Source: Lachnospiraceae bacterium (lineage in GTDB: Bacteria; Bacillota; Clostridia; Lachnospirales; Lachnospiraceae). Taken from it: a DNA stretch of 64,000 nt. The notes under the pieces were generated by a model. That model ran no database searches. It saw only the letters and a program-made list of their open reading frames with translations, and had not been told where the DNA came from. Below are positions 1-7,623 of this stretch, piece after piece; position 1 is the stretch's first letter; each line of letters opens with the position of its first letter. Location: assembly GCA_030531245.1 (NCBI GenBank), contig JAUNOA010000001.1:1-64000 (forward strand). The letters run 5' to 3'. The translations under genes and the position numbers were made by a program.

Positions 1-118
1 GTGCCGCAGGGTCGGCGGCTCATGTATCACATAGAAAAAATGATTGACCCTTTTTAATTATACTTTTTCTAAACTGCTTTAGCAATAAGACGTATTATGA
101 AATATTTCTAAACAGTCT
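1..118. other. Left-edge non-coding stretch
   Basis: AT-rich sequence downstream of the sensor kinase gene. A 6-bp inverted repeat (AGGGTC at 10-15, GACCCT at 47-52) is followed by a T-run, which could be the remnant of a terminator, but the loop is over 30 bases long so this is weak. I see no coding region in it. Confidence 0.3.
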
Positions 119-1432
119 TTATTTCTTTTCCAGTTCAAACCAGAACTCCACACCGTCTTCATGGTTTTTGACGCCATACGGCATACCATGCGCATCCATG
201 ACCGCTTTGACTATTGAAAGTCCTATTCCCGATCCCCCGTAGTTTCCTGAATGAGCTTTGTCGACTTTATAGAACTTATCCCATATATGCTCCAGCTCGT
301 TCTCAGGTATCGGATTACCTGTATTAAAGACTGAAACATATACTCTTTGTCCTTCAGTCTTCAGTCTTACATCTATCCTGCCGTTATCGTTTACATGGTG
401 TACGGCATTGCTCAGATAATTAGTGATGACACTTTCGATTTTGAGTTCATCCGCGCGAACATTCACTTGTTCCTCGATATCCCTGACGATATCCACGTGT
501 TTTTGATCCGCAAGAATACCCATACTTGCAGTTACATCTCCCAGCATATCAGACAGGCAGAATTCACTGAGTTCGAGTTCATCCTGACCGGACTCGATTT
601 TGCTGAGCATAAGCAGCTGCTGGACTATCTGATGCATTCGTTCTGTCTCATCGACTATGATACCGGCATAATAGTTTCTGCTTTCCTCATCCTGACACAT
701 ACCCTCTGCCAGACCCTCTGCATAACCCCGGATTACCGTGATAGGAGTTTTCAGTTCATGAGATACATTTGCAACAAACTCCCGCTGTATCTGATTCTGC
801 TTTTCCTTTTCGTCCAGATCATGCTGCAGCCTCTCATTTTCAAGCTCAAGTTTATACATCCTGGAGACTTTTCCGGTAAGTATGACAACTGCGATTATAC
901 CCAGGATCAATGCAGCAATTCCCGCCAGGATCAGAAAATGATTTGATTGCTCCGCAGCATATACCATACTCTGTACCGGCGTAGACATCAGGACCATAAT
1001 ACGGTTATCATTACAGTATCCGAAGAACTCTATATCTGTGTCGGTGCGCGTGATTGTATAATCTCCTGTCTGCGTGACAGTCTCTTCATTCACAGGTCCT
1101 CTTCCTGCAAACAGTCTGTCTCTGAGGCGCTTCAACAGATATTCGTTGTCACGCTCGGATGAAACCAGTACCATCGATGTATATGAATCATATATCGCGA
1201 TCGAGATATTTTCTCTCTCTGAATAATCATCCAGAATATCACTCAGTTCATCTATCTCATCATCTTTAACGGCATCATCGATTTCCCGATATGCCTCCTG
1301 CATGCTTCTGATCTTCTGACGTTCATAGTACGGTCTGAGTCCCCAGATATTCAGAATAAGCGTAACAAGCACGATCAGCAGGATCGCGATTGTAAATACC
1401 GCTGTGAATCTGTACTCCGATGCCTTTTTCAT
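119..1432 (-). CDS. Sensor histidine kinase, membrane-bound
   Basis: A 437-residue two-component sensor kinase. One membrane segment lies at about residues 9-31, an extracytoplasmic sensor region at about 32-165 and a second membrane segment at about 166-187. A short charged linker leads into the HisKA domain, where the H-box reads VSHELKTP with the phospho-acceptor at His225. The N-box (NYLSNAVHHV, near 340) and the glycine-rich ATP lid (GGSGIGLSIVK, near 400-410) are intact, so the kinase should be active. The signal sensed is unknown. Its start codon directly follows the recO stop codon with no spacer, so translation is probably coupled to recO. A response regulator normally lies upstream of its kinase. 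Here recO takes that place, and a regulator could only lie to the left of the window. Confidence 0.92.
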   Translation of the reverse strand: MKKASEYRFTAVFTIAILLIVLVTLILNIWGLRPYYERQKIRSMQEAYREIDDAVKDDEIDELSDILDDYSERENISIAIYDSYTSMVLVSSERDNEYLLKRLRDRLFAGRGPVNEETVTQTGDYTITRTDTDIEFFGYCNDNRIMVLMSTPVQSMVYAAEQSNHFLILAGIAALILGIIAVVILTGKVSRMYKLELENERLQHDLDEKEKQNQIQREFVANVSHELKTPITVIRGYAEGLAEGMCQDEESRNYYAGIIVDETERMHQIVQQLLMLSKIESGQDELELSEFCLSDMLGDVTASMGILADQKHVDIVRDIEEQVNVRADELKIESVITNYLSNAVHHVNDNGRIDVRLKTEGQRVYVSVFNTGNPIPENELEHIWDKFYKVDKAHSGNYGGSGIGLSIVKAVMDAHGMPYGVKNHEDGVEFWFELEKK

Positions 1433-2089
1433 TTATCCGATGCTCTCAAGAATCTCCAGGGAATTCATTTTTTTATCAACGTATTTTTTAAGGCTCCTGT
1501 CTACGCACTCTTCAAGTTCCTGCATGACCTCATCCGTAAGTGCAAAAGTAAACAGCTTCTCTATGGGTGTATTCAGTATGAAATCCCATGTGAATGCTGC
1601 CGTGTCCCCCACATCTCCTCCCGGTCGTGACGGCTTCGCGTCATACTGGCCCTCGATCTTCATCATTCTCAGCTCAAATATGCGTCTGGTCAGCCTATGC
1701 GGCAGTGACGGCCGCGTAAGTGCAGTAAGCGCATAGTACAACAGATTGATCATCTGAGGCTCGCTCATTGATTCACGCGAATAATAATCCGCCAGCTCCA
1801 GAAAATACGTGCCGTAACAACTCGATTCCACATCTTTAAAAAGCGGCTCGAAATAGTTGTCTATACGCGCAGAGCTCAGATTATACGCATCCTTTCCCTC
1901 ACGCAGTCTGAAATTTCCGCAGGCAAAAATACGTGTCACTCCCATAAGCGCACTGCCCTGCCTTCTGGCACCTCTGGCGAATGCACTTATCTTACCGCGT
2001 TCCCTGGTAAGTAAAGTGACCCTTTTATCATACTCTCCTATCGGCTGGACCTTGATTATTATGCCGTTTGTCTCAAAATAATCTATCAT
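1433..2089 (-). CDS. recO: DNA repair protein RecO
   Basis: A 218-residue RecO. The N-terminal OB-fold shows the usual opening (ETNGIIIKVQPIGEYDKRVT) and a basic loop (FARGARRQGS) that contacts single-stranded DNA. The helical C-terminal part follows. RecO works with RecF and RecR to load RecA onto gapped DNA. The central region where many RecO proteins carry a four-cysteine zinc site (after FELRMMKIEGQ) has no cysteine cluster, so this is a zinc-free variant. The gene is 5-prime to the sensor kinase on the same strand and diverges from glnA. The frame is a little shorter than the usual 230-260 residues. Confidence 0.9.
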   Translation of the reverse strand: MIDYFETNGIIIKVQPIGEYDKRVTLLTRERGKISAFARGARRQGSALMGVTRIFACGNFRLREGKDAYNLSSARIDNYFEPLFKDVESSCYGTYFLELADYYSRESMSEPQMINLLYYALTALTRPSLPHRLTRRIFELRMMKIEGQYDAKPSRPGGDVGDTAAFTWDFILNTPIEKLFTFALTDEVMQELEECVDRSLKKYVDKKMNSLEILESIG

Positions 2090-2198
2090 TTTTCACCCAT
2101 TATTATCGAGAAAATTATATCATAATCCGTTAAACGGGTGTATAATTATTCGCGGATTTCACACATAGTTCACAAAGCTAAACAAAGAGGAAAAAAAC
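2090..2198. promoter_or_regulatory. Divergent recO/glnA promoter region
   Basis: Both directions have a perfect -10 hexamer: TATAAT at 2141-2146 (+) for glnA and TATAAT read on the minus strand at 2114-2119 for recO. Neither has a good -35. A perfect 11-nt palindrome, CCGTTAAACGG (2127-2137), sits between the two -10 boxes, where a bound protein could affect both promoters. It does not match the GlnR box (TGTNA-N7-TNACA). An operator role is inferred from position only. Confidence 0.5.
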
Positions 2199-3620
2199 AT
2201 GAAAAGCTATAAAGACATACAGGATCTCATCGAGCTGGCTGAGATTCAGATGATTGATTTCAAGATTGTAGACATCGACGGAAAATTCCGTCATGTCACT
2301 ATACCCGCTTCCGATTTCTCCGTGGAGCTGCTTGAGGATGGAATCGGTTTCGATGCGTCGAACTACGGATATGCCATCGTTGAAAAAAGCGATATGGTAT
2401 TCATCCCCGATCTCGACACGGCTATTGTTGACCCGTTCTGCGATATACCCACTCTCTCAATCGGCGGAAATGCAATGATAATCGATCATCCGAATAATCG
2501 TCCGCTTCCGCAGTATCCGCGAAATGTCGTTAAGGCCGCCGAGGATTATATGAAGCAGACAGGTATAGCAGACGAGATGATCATACTCCCGGAATTTGAA
2601 TTTTATCTCTTCGATCAGGCGGGATGGGAAGTCAGCCCGCGCCATTCGGGATTCGAGATTGATTATCAGGCAGCTCACTGGAACAGCTATGAAGAAGGTC
2701 ACGGAAATGTCACCGGTCTTCAGAAAGCTTATCATATCGACAGACCGCTTGATACTACATTTGATGTAAGAAGCCAGATGGTACTCTACATGGAAGAAGC
2801 AGGCATTCCGATCAAATACCATCATCCCGAAGTCGGTTCCGCCGGACAGTTTGAAATCGAACCCAGGCTTGGAAAGATGAGCGACATGGCCGATGCGACC
2901 ATGATGATTAAATACATTATCCGTAATACCGCAGAAGAATACGGAATGACGGCAACATTTATGCCTAAGCCTGTTTATAAAGAAGCCGGAAGCGGACTTC
3001 ATGTACATATGCTTCTGAAGAAAAACGGAAAACCGGTATTTTCTGATGATAAGGGTTACTCTAACCTCTCAAAGACAGCTCTTTATTTCATCGGAGGTCT
3101 TCTTACTCATATCGGTTCACTATGTGCCATCACCAACCCGAGTACCAATTCGTACAAGAGACTTGTCCCGGGATACGAAGCACCTGTTAACGCGGTTTTT
3201 GCCACATCAAACAGAAGTGCCGTTGTCAGAATTCCGGCATATGCCAAAACACCGGATCTTCGCAGATTCGAGCTCAGGAATCCGGATGCGACTTGCAATC
3301 CGTATTATGCATTTGCCGCCATACTCATGGCAGGACTTGACGGAGTCAGGAGAAAAATCGATCCGAAGAAGGCCGGTTTCGGACCTTATGATGTGAACCT
3401 CTTCAATCTTTCCGATTCTGAAAAAGCAAAACTCAAAAAGCTTCCGAAGTCACTTGACGAGGCGCTTGATGCACTTGAGAAAGATTACGAATTCCTCCTT
3501 GAGGGCGGAGTATTTACTGAAGATATGATCAGAAATCACATCGCACGCAAACGTGCCGATGCGAATGAAATCAACACAGTACCCAACCCGATTGAATTCG
3601 ATAAGTACTATAACTGTTAA
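2199..3620 (+). CDS. glnA: Glutamine synthetase, type I
   Basis: A 473-residue GSI enzyme that makes glutamine from glutamate, ammonia and ATP in the cytosol. Visible signatures are the metal-site strand LPEFEFYLFD (near 130-140), the ATP/metal motif GSGLHVHM (near 265) and the signature NPSTNSYKRLVPGYEAP (near 310-325). The adenylylation loop of proteobacterial GSI reads NLYDLPPEE. The matching stretch here is NLFNLSDSE, with Phe at the modified Tyr position, so control by adenylylation is excluded. A strong SD (AAAGAGGA, about 2184-2191) fixes the start. It converges on glyA. Confidence 0.96.
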   Translation: MKSYKDIQDLIELAEIQMIDFKIVDIDGKFRHVTIPASDFSVELLEDGIGFDASNYGYAIVEKSDMVFIPDLDTAIVDPFCDIPTLSIGGNAMIIDHPNNRPLPQYPRNVVKAAEDYMKQTGIADEMIILPEFEFYLFDQAGWEVSPRHSGFEIDYQAAHWNSYEEGHGNVTGLQKAYHIDRPLDTTFDVRSQMVLYMEEAGIPIKYHHPEVGSAGQFEIEPRLGKMSDMADATMMIKYIIRNTAEEYGMTATFMPKPVYKEAGSGLHVHMLLKKNGKPVFSDDKGYSNLSKTALYFIGGLLTHIGSLCAITNPSTNSYKRLVPGYEAPVNAVFATSNRSAVVRIPAYAKTPDLRRFELRNPDATCNPYYAFAAILMAGLDGVRRKIDPKKAGFGPYDVNLFNLSDSEKAKLKKLPKSLDEALDALEKDYEFLLEGGVFTEDMIRNHIARKRADANEINTVPNPIEFDKYYNC

Positions 3621-3623
3621 CGC

Positions 3624-3664
3624 TTTTTTATCTGATAGGATGCAATTTCTTGTCATACAAAAAG
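3624..3664 (-). repeat. Terminator-associated palindromic repeat, copy A
   Basis: A 41-nt imperfect palindrome. Read on the minus strand it starts with the T-tract of the glyA terminator, passes through ATTGCATCCTATCAGATA and ends in an A-run. It aligns with two other intergenic copies at 28350-28388 and 48494-48533; over the 33-nt core about 25 positions match copy C. This is the most diverged copy in its first arm. Confidence 0.6.
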
Positions 3665-3716
3665 GGGCCATCGAAACAATGACATCTTAACATAATGTTA
3701 TTGCTTCAATGGTCCC
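3664..3716 (-). terminator. glyA transcription terminator
   Basis: About 20 bp of stem with several G-U pairs (ggggccatcgaaacaatgac paired with gttattgcttcaatggtccc) and a 13-nt loop. On the minus strand the stem is followed by a T-run (3658-3663), so it terminates glyA. The arms differ only by transitions that keep pairing. It may also slow plus-strand read-through from glnA. Confidence 0.75.
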
Positions 3717-3792
3717 TCTGCAATGTAAAAACAAATCCGTTGTTGAAAATTTTTCCGGTCTGCCGGATTTTTTATCCGGTCAATTATCTGGA

Positions 3793-5034
3793 TCAGTCAT
3801 ATATCGGATGCTGCCAGCAAAGCTTTACGACATCCTCTGAAATCTCTTTCTTTTTGTTTTCAAAATCAAAGATACAGTCACACACCCAACCGGCGATAAG
3901 CGACATCTCCTTCTCTGTAAATCCCCGGGTTGTCACGGCCGGAGTACCGATACGCAGTCCGCTTGTTACTGTCGGTCTTTCCGGATCTCCCGGGATGGCA
4001 TTTTTATTTGCCGTGATATGTATACTGTCAAGCCGATTCTGAAGCTCGATTCCGGTGACTCCAGTTCCTGTAAGATCAAGAAGCATCAGATGATTATCCG
4101 TTCCGCCTGATACAAGTTTGATTCCTCTCTGCATAAACTCCCCTGCGAGTGCGGCTGCATTTGACACGACCATCTTCTGATAATCTGAAAAGTCTGTGGA
4201 AAGTGCCTCACCGAGAGCTACCGCTTTTGCTGCAATAATGTGCATCAGCGGTCCTCCCTGAGTTCCCGGGAATATAGCCTTATCAACCTGCTTTGCATAC
4301 TGCTCTCTGCAGAATATCATACCGCCCCTAGGACCGCGAAGTGTCTTATGTGTAGTTGTGGTAACTATATCTGCATACGGGAACGGTGAAGGATGTACCC
4401 CTGCCGCAACCAGACCTGCTATGTGAGCCATATCAACCATAAAATATGCGCCGACCTCGTCCGCTATTTCGCGGAAAGCCGCAAAATCAATAAATCTTGG
4501 GTATGCGCTTGCCCCTGCAAGTATAAGCTTAGGTCTGTTTTCAAGTGCAAGTTTTCTGACCTCGTCATAATCAATACGGCCTGTCTCTGTATTGATTCCA
4601 TACGCGATTGAATTAAAGTATTTTCCGGAAATGTTTACCTTGGCTCCGTGCGACAGATGTCCTCCCGCAGGAAGTCCCATGCCCAGAACCGTATCTCCGT
4701 TTTCAATCATGGCATAAAAAGCTGCCAGATTTGCATTTGCTCCCGAATGCGGCTGAACATTTACATACTCAGCTCCCTGAAATAGTTCCAGTGCTCTCTC
4801 TCTCGCAATCTGTTCCACCACATCGACATACTCGCATCCGCCGTAATAGCGATGGGCAGGATATCCCTCTGCATACTTATTTGTCAGAATACTGCCTGCC
4901 GCATCAAGCACTGCCTGAGATACGATATTCTCAGATGCAATCAGTTCTATATTATTCTGCTGTCTGTGCAGCTCATCATTTATTGCCGAAGCCACCTCCG
5001 GATCAATATCAAAAAGCCTGTCCAATGAATCCAT
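3793..5034 (-). CDS. glyA: Serine hydroxymethyltransferase
   Basis: A PLP enzyme that interconverts serine and glycine and supplies 5,10-methylene-tetrahydrofolate. About 413 residues. The PLP lysine lies in [14 protein letters not shown], and the N-terminal [11 protein letters not shown] and [16 protein letters not shown] segments are typical of SHMT. An upstream TTG and another ATG exist in frame (5049 and 5040). The ATG at 5034 is chosen because GAGGAG lies 7 nt before it, whereas it nearly abuts the 5040 ATG. It is followed by its own terminator, and era lies upstream on the same strand. Confidence 0.95.
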   Translation of the reverse strand: MDSLDRLFDIDPEVASAINDELHRQQNNIELIASENIVSQAVLDAAGSILTNKYAEGYPAHRYYGGCEYVDVVEQIARERALELFQGAEYVNVQPHSGANANLAAFYAMIENGDTVLGMGLPAGGHLSHGAKVNISGKYFNSIAYGINTETGRIDYDEVRKLALENRPKLILAGASAYPRFIDFAAFREIADEVGAYFMVDMAHIAGLVAAGVHPSPFPYADIVTTTTHKTLRGPRGGMIFCREQYAKQVDKAIFPGTQGGPLMHIIAAKAVALGEALSTDFSDYQKMVVSNAAALAGEFMQRGIKLVSGGTDNHLMLLDLTGTGVTGIELQNRLDSIHITANKNAIPGDPERPTVTSGLRIGTPAVTTRGFTEKEMSLIAGWVCDCIFDFENKKKEISEDVVKLCWQHPIYD

Positions 5035-5112
5035 AAGCATTCTCCTCAATCAATCATCTCTGACTGAATAAAATTATATCTTGTTTTTGATATGGTAGCA
5101 ATCCTGCATATT

Positions 5113-6009
5113 TTATATTATGTTTCTGCTCTCATATCCGAAATTTTTCAGCTGAATATTGCTGTCTCTCCAGTTTTCTCTGACCTTGACCCATATTTTC
5201 AGGTTTACCTTTTCTCCTGTAAGCTCCTCTATGTCTATACGGGCCGCAGTAGCAACACGCTTCAGCATCGAACCGCCTTTGCCGATAATGATACCTTTAT
5301 GCGATTCCTTCTCGCATACGATAGTAGCATCAACATCATAGATCCCGTCATCACGCCATTCAAATCTGTCTATCATCACAGCGACACCATGAGGAATCTC
5401 CTCGGATATAAATCTGAGTGCCTTCTCACGTATCATTTCGGCAGCGATCTGCTTTACCGGCTGGTCTGTCACGGTATCCTCATCGAAATACATCGGTCCT
5501 TCAGGCATAAAGCTGAAGATAACATTCAGCAATTCGTCGCAGTTGCTGCCCTTTTCTGCGCTGATCGGTACGATCTCACAGCCCGGCAGCAGATCATTGA
5601 ACTTCGCTATGATAGGCAGCAGTTCTTTTTTGTCCTGAAGAATATCCGCTTTATTGATAACAATAACAACCGGCTTATTAACATTCCTTAGCTGTGAAGC
5701 GATACTCCTGTCTCCGCCTCCGATGAAACCACTTGCTTCGACAACCCATAATATCACATCCGCATCAGCTATCGAATGATTGGTCACATCGATCATATAT
5801 TCCCCCAGCCTGTTCCGGGCTTTCTGCATACCCGGAGTATCCAGGAAAACTATCTGCCCTCGTTCATCCGTATATACAGTCTGAATCCTGTTTCTGGTAG
5901 TCTGAGGTTTATCCGAAGTAATGGCAACCTTCTGACCGATTATTCTGTTCATAAGTGTGGACTTGCCTACATTCGGCCGTCCGAGCAATGTAACGTACCC
6001 GCTTTTCAT
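5113..6009 (-). CDS. era: GTPase Era
   Basis: A ribosome-assembly GTPase of 298 residues that binds 16S rRNA near its 3-prime end. The P-loop GRPNVGKST is at residues 8-16, followed by DTPG (G3) and NKAD (G4). The C-terminal KH domain carries the GIIIGKGGSMLKRVATAAR loop. The frame is open about 30 codons further upstream, but those codons lie in the end of the transporter gene and have no Era character. The ATG at 6009 follows GGAGGA by 11 nt and gives the family length. The SD lies inside the preceding transporter gene, whose stop is 3 nt away, so the two may share a transcript. Confidence 0.96.
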   Translation of the reverse strand: MKSGYVTLLGRPNVGKSTLMNRIIGQKVAITSDKPQTTRNRIQTVYTDERGQIVFLDTPGMQKARNRLGEYMIDVTNHSIADADVILWVVEASGFIGGGDRSIASQLRNVNKPVVIVINKADILQDKKELLPIIAKFNDLLPGCEIVPISAEKGSNCDELLNVIFSFMPEGPMYFDEDTVTDQPVKQIAAEMIREKALRFISEEIPHGVAVMIDRFEWRDDGIYDVDATIVCEKESHKGIIIGKGGSMLKRVATAARIDIEELTGEKVNLKIWVKVRENWRDSNIQLKNFGYESRNII

Positions 6010-6011
6010 GA

Positions 6012-7352
6012 TCAGCCGATTCCTCCGAGTATCGCGCCTGCAATCAGTGCGATAAGCGCAGCTGCACAGAATACATACTTGCCCATAGGATAAAACCATT
6101 TGCCGATTGGCTTATTTGCACCGATATTAACCTGTTCCTCCACAAACTTCTTTCCTGCTATCCAGAAGAACATGATTGCGGCGAGAAGTGCACCTATCGG
6201 GCAGATATAGATGGATACCACATCCATCCATTCGGATGTGATAGCCTGAATCATAACTGCAACCACACATCCTATACCTACCGCTATCATTGTTGCGTAT
6301 ACTCTCCTTAGTTTAAACTTCTCCTCAAGAAATGCAGTGAAGCATTCATAAAGATTAATGATAGATGAAAGACCTGCAAACAAAACCGCAATAAAGAAAA
6401 TGATACATACAATTCTTCCGCCCGGCATAGCATTGATAACATTTACAAGGTAGATAAACATAAGTCCCGGGCCACCGCTTTCAAGAGCTGCCCCCGAAGT
6501 TGCCATAGCCGGAATGATAACAAGTGCCGCAAGAAATGCCGCAAGTGTATCAAATATTGCAACGTTACGTGCTGAATAAGGAATATCCTCTTTTTTATTC
6601 AGATACGAACCATATATAACGGAACCGTTTCCTGCAACGGACAGAGAAAAGAATGCCTGACCGAAGGCAAATATCCACACCTTTGGATCCGCAAGTCCCG
6701 CACCGTTGAATGTGAATATATACTTGTATCCGTCCCCTGCTCCCGGTAAAGTCGCAATATAAATCGCCAGTATTACAAGCAGTCCGAACAGAACAGGCAT
6801 CATGACCTTGTTTGCTCTTTCAATTCCACCTGCGATGCCGCATGCAAGGATAGCAAATGCCAGAAAAGCAGCTATGATGACCCATGGAGTTGCACCGTTT
6901 GCCGATGCAGTAGCCCCGAATGTTCCTCCGATGACATCCATATCAGTTCCCATTGCAGTAAGCTCTCCGGTAAGAGACATTACAAAATACTTGATAATCC
7001 ATGCAAAAACGACTGTGTATCCTATAGACAGTCCCATTGAACCGATAATCGGGACCGCACCTATGATTTCACCTGATGTCCTGTTGCCGAAACGCATTTT
7101 CGTGCACATACCGAAGGCGCCTACCGGTCCGGACTGAGCGGCACGTCCGAGTGTGAACTCTTCGATGATACCTGTTGATGCAACCAGAACGACAAAAATA
7201 AGATACGGGATAATAAAAGTAAGTCCCCCGTAAACCGAAACCAGCATCGGGAATCTCCAGAGATTTCCCATACCTACTGCTGAGCCTATGCAGGCAAGAA
7301 TGAATCCCCAGCGGGACTGAAATCCGTCTCTTCCATTCTCATCATATGACAT
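6012..7352 (-). CDS. NSS-family sodium-dependent transporter, predicted tryptophan uptake
   Basis: A 446-residue neurotransmitter:sodium symporter homologue. TM1 has the family signature SAVGMGNLWRFP with the unwound Na+/substrate site, and the remaining sequence is strongly hydrophobic (about 11-12 TM helices). The ATG at 7352 has AGGAGG 7 nt upstream; the longer frame would start inside the leader. Upstream is a complete T-box leader whose specifier codon reads TGG, so expression should rise when tRNA-Trp is uncharged. That points to tryptophan as the substrate, as in bacterial TnaT transporters. The function is seen for the family and inferred for the substrate. Confidence 0.9.
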   Translation of the reverse strand: MSYDENGRDGFQSRWGFILACIGSAVGMGNLWRFPMLVSVYGGLTFIIPYLIFVVLVASTGIIEEFTLGRAAQSGPVGAFGMCTKMRFGNRTSGEIIGAVPIIGSMGLSIGYTVVFAWIIKYFVMSLTGELTAMGTDMDVIGGTFGATASANGATPWVIIAAFLAFAILACGIAGGIERANKVMMPVLFGLLVILAIYIATLPGAGDGYKYIFTFNGAGLADPKVWIFAFGQAFFSLSVAGNGSVIYGSYLNKKEDIPYSARNVAIFDTLAAFLAALVIIPAMATSGAALESGGPGLMFIYLVNVINAMPGGRIVCIIFFIAVLFAGLSSIINLYECFTAFLEEKFKLRRVYATMIAVGIGCVVAVMIQAITSEWMDVVSIYICPIGALLAAIMFFWIAGKKFVEEQVNIGANKPIGKWFYPMGKYVFCAAALIALIAGAILGGIG

Positions 7353-7380
7353 AATTTTTCCTCCTGACTGCCGGAACATT

Positions 7381-7590
7381 AAAAATCCCGGCTGCAAATA
7401 ATCGCTGCCGGGACAAGATATATTTTTATCCTGCGGTGCCACCCTGCTTGACGGTCCATCAACCGTCCCCTCAAAATGTCACTACCTCCGAAGGCCCATT
7501 CAGCCCTGTGTCCATTGCCACGCTCTCACCGTCCGCAGCTCGCTTATAATGGATTGTACAAAACCTACTCACTCTCCATCAACGGTATAA
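7381..7590 (-). promoter_or_regulatory. T-box riboswitch leader, tRNA-Trp specifier
   Basis: Read on the minus strand. The Stem I bases (GAGAGTGAGTAGG, then AGCGAGC and GTGAGAGCGTGG) come first. The specifier region GAATGGGCC follows, with TGG (Trp) at 7496-7498. The T-box proper, AGGGTGGCACCGCAG (7431-7445), comes next, and then a terminator hairpin (TCCCGGCAGC / GCAGCCGGGA, 7386-7413) followed by TTTTT at 7381-7385. Uncharged tRNA-Trp should pair with TGG and the T-box and prevent termination. The specifier frame is assigned by the conserved GAA-NNN-(G/A)CC layout and has not been folded. Confidence 0.88.
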
Positions 7591-7594
7591 ATAG

Positions 7595-7623
7595 ATTGTA
7601 ATTATAATATTCCGGAATGTCAA
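7595..7623 (-). promoter_or_regulatory. Promoter of the T-box/transporter transcript
   Basis: Minus-strand TTGACA (7618-7623) and TACAAT (7595-7600) separated by exactly 17 nt. The -35 overlaps the stop codon of the M16C peptidase gene, so the transporter has its own start site just past that gene. Confidence 0.8.
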
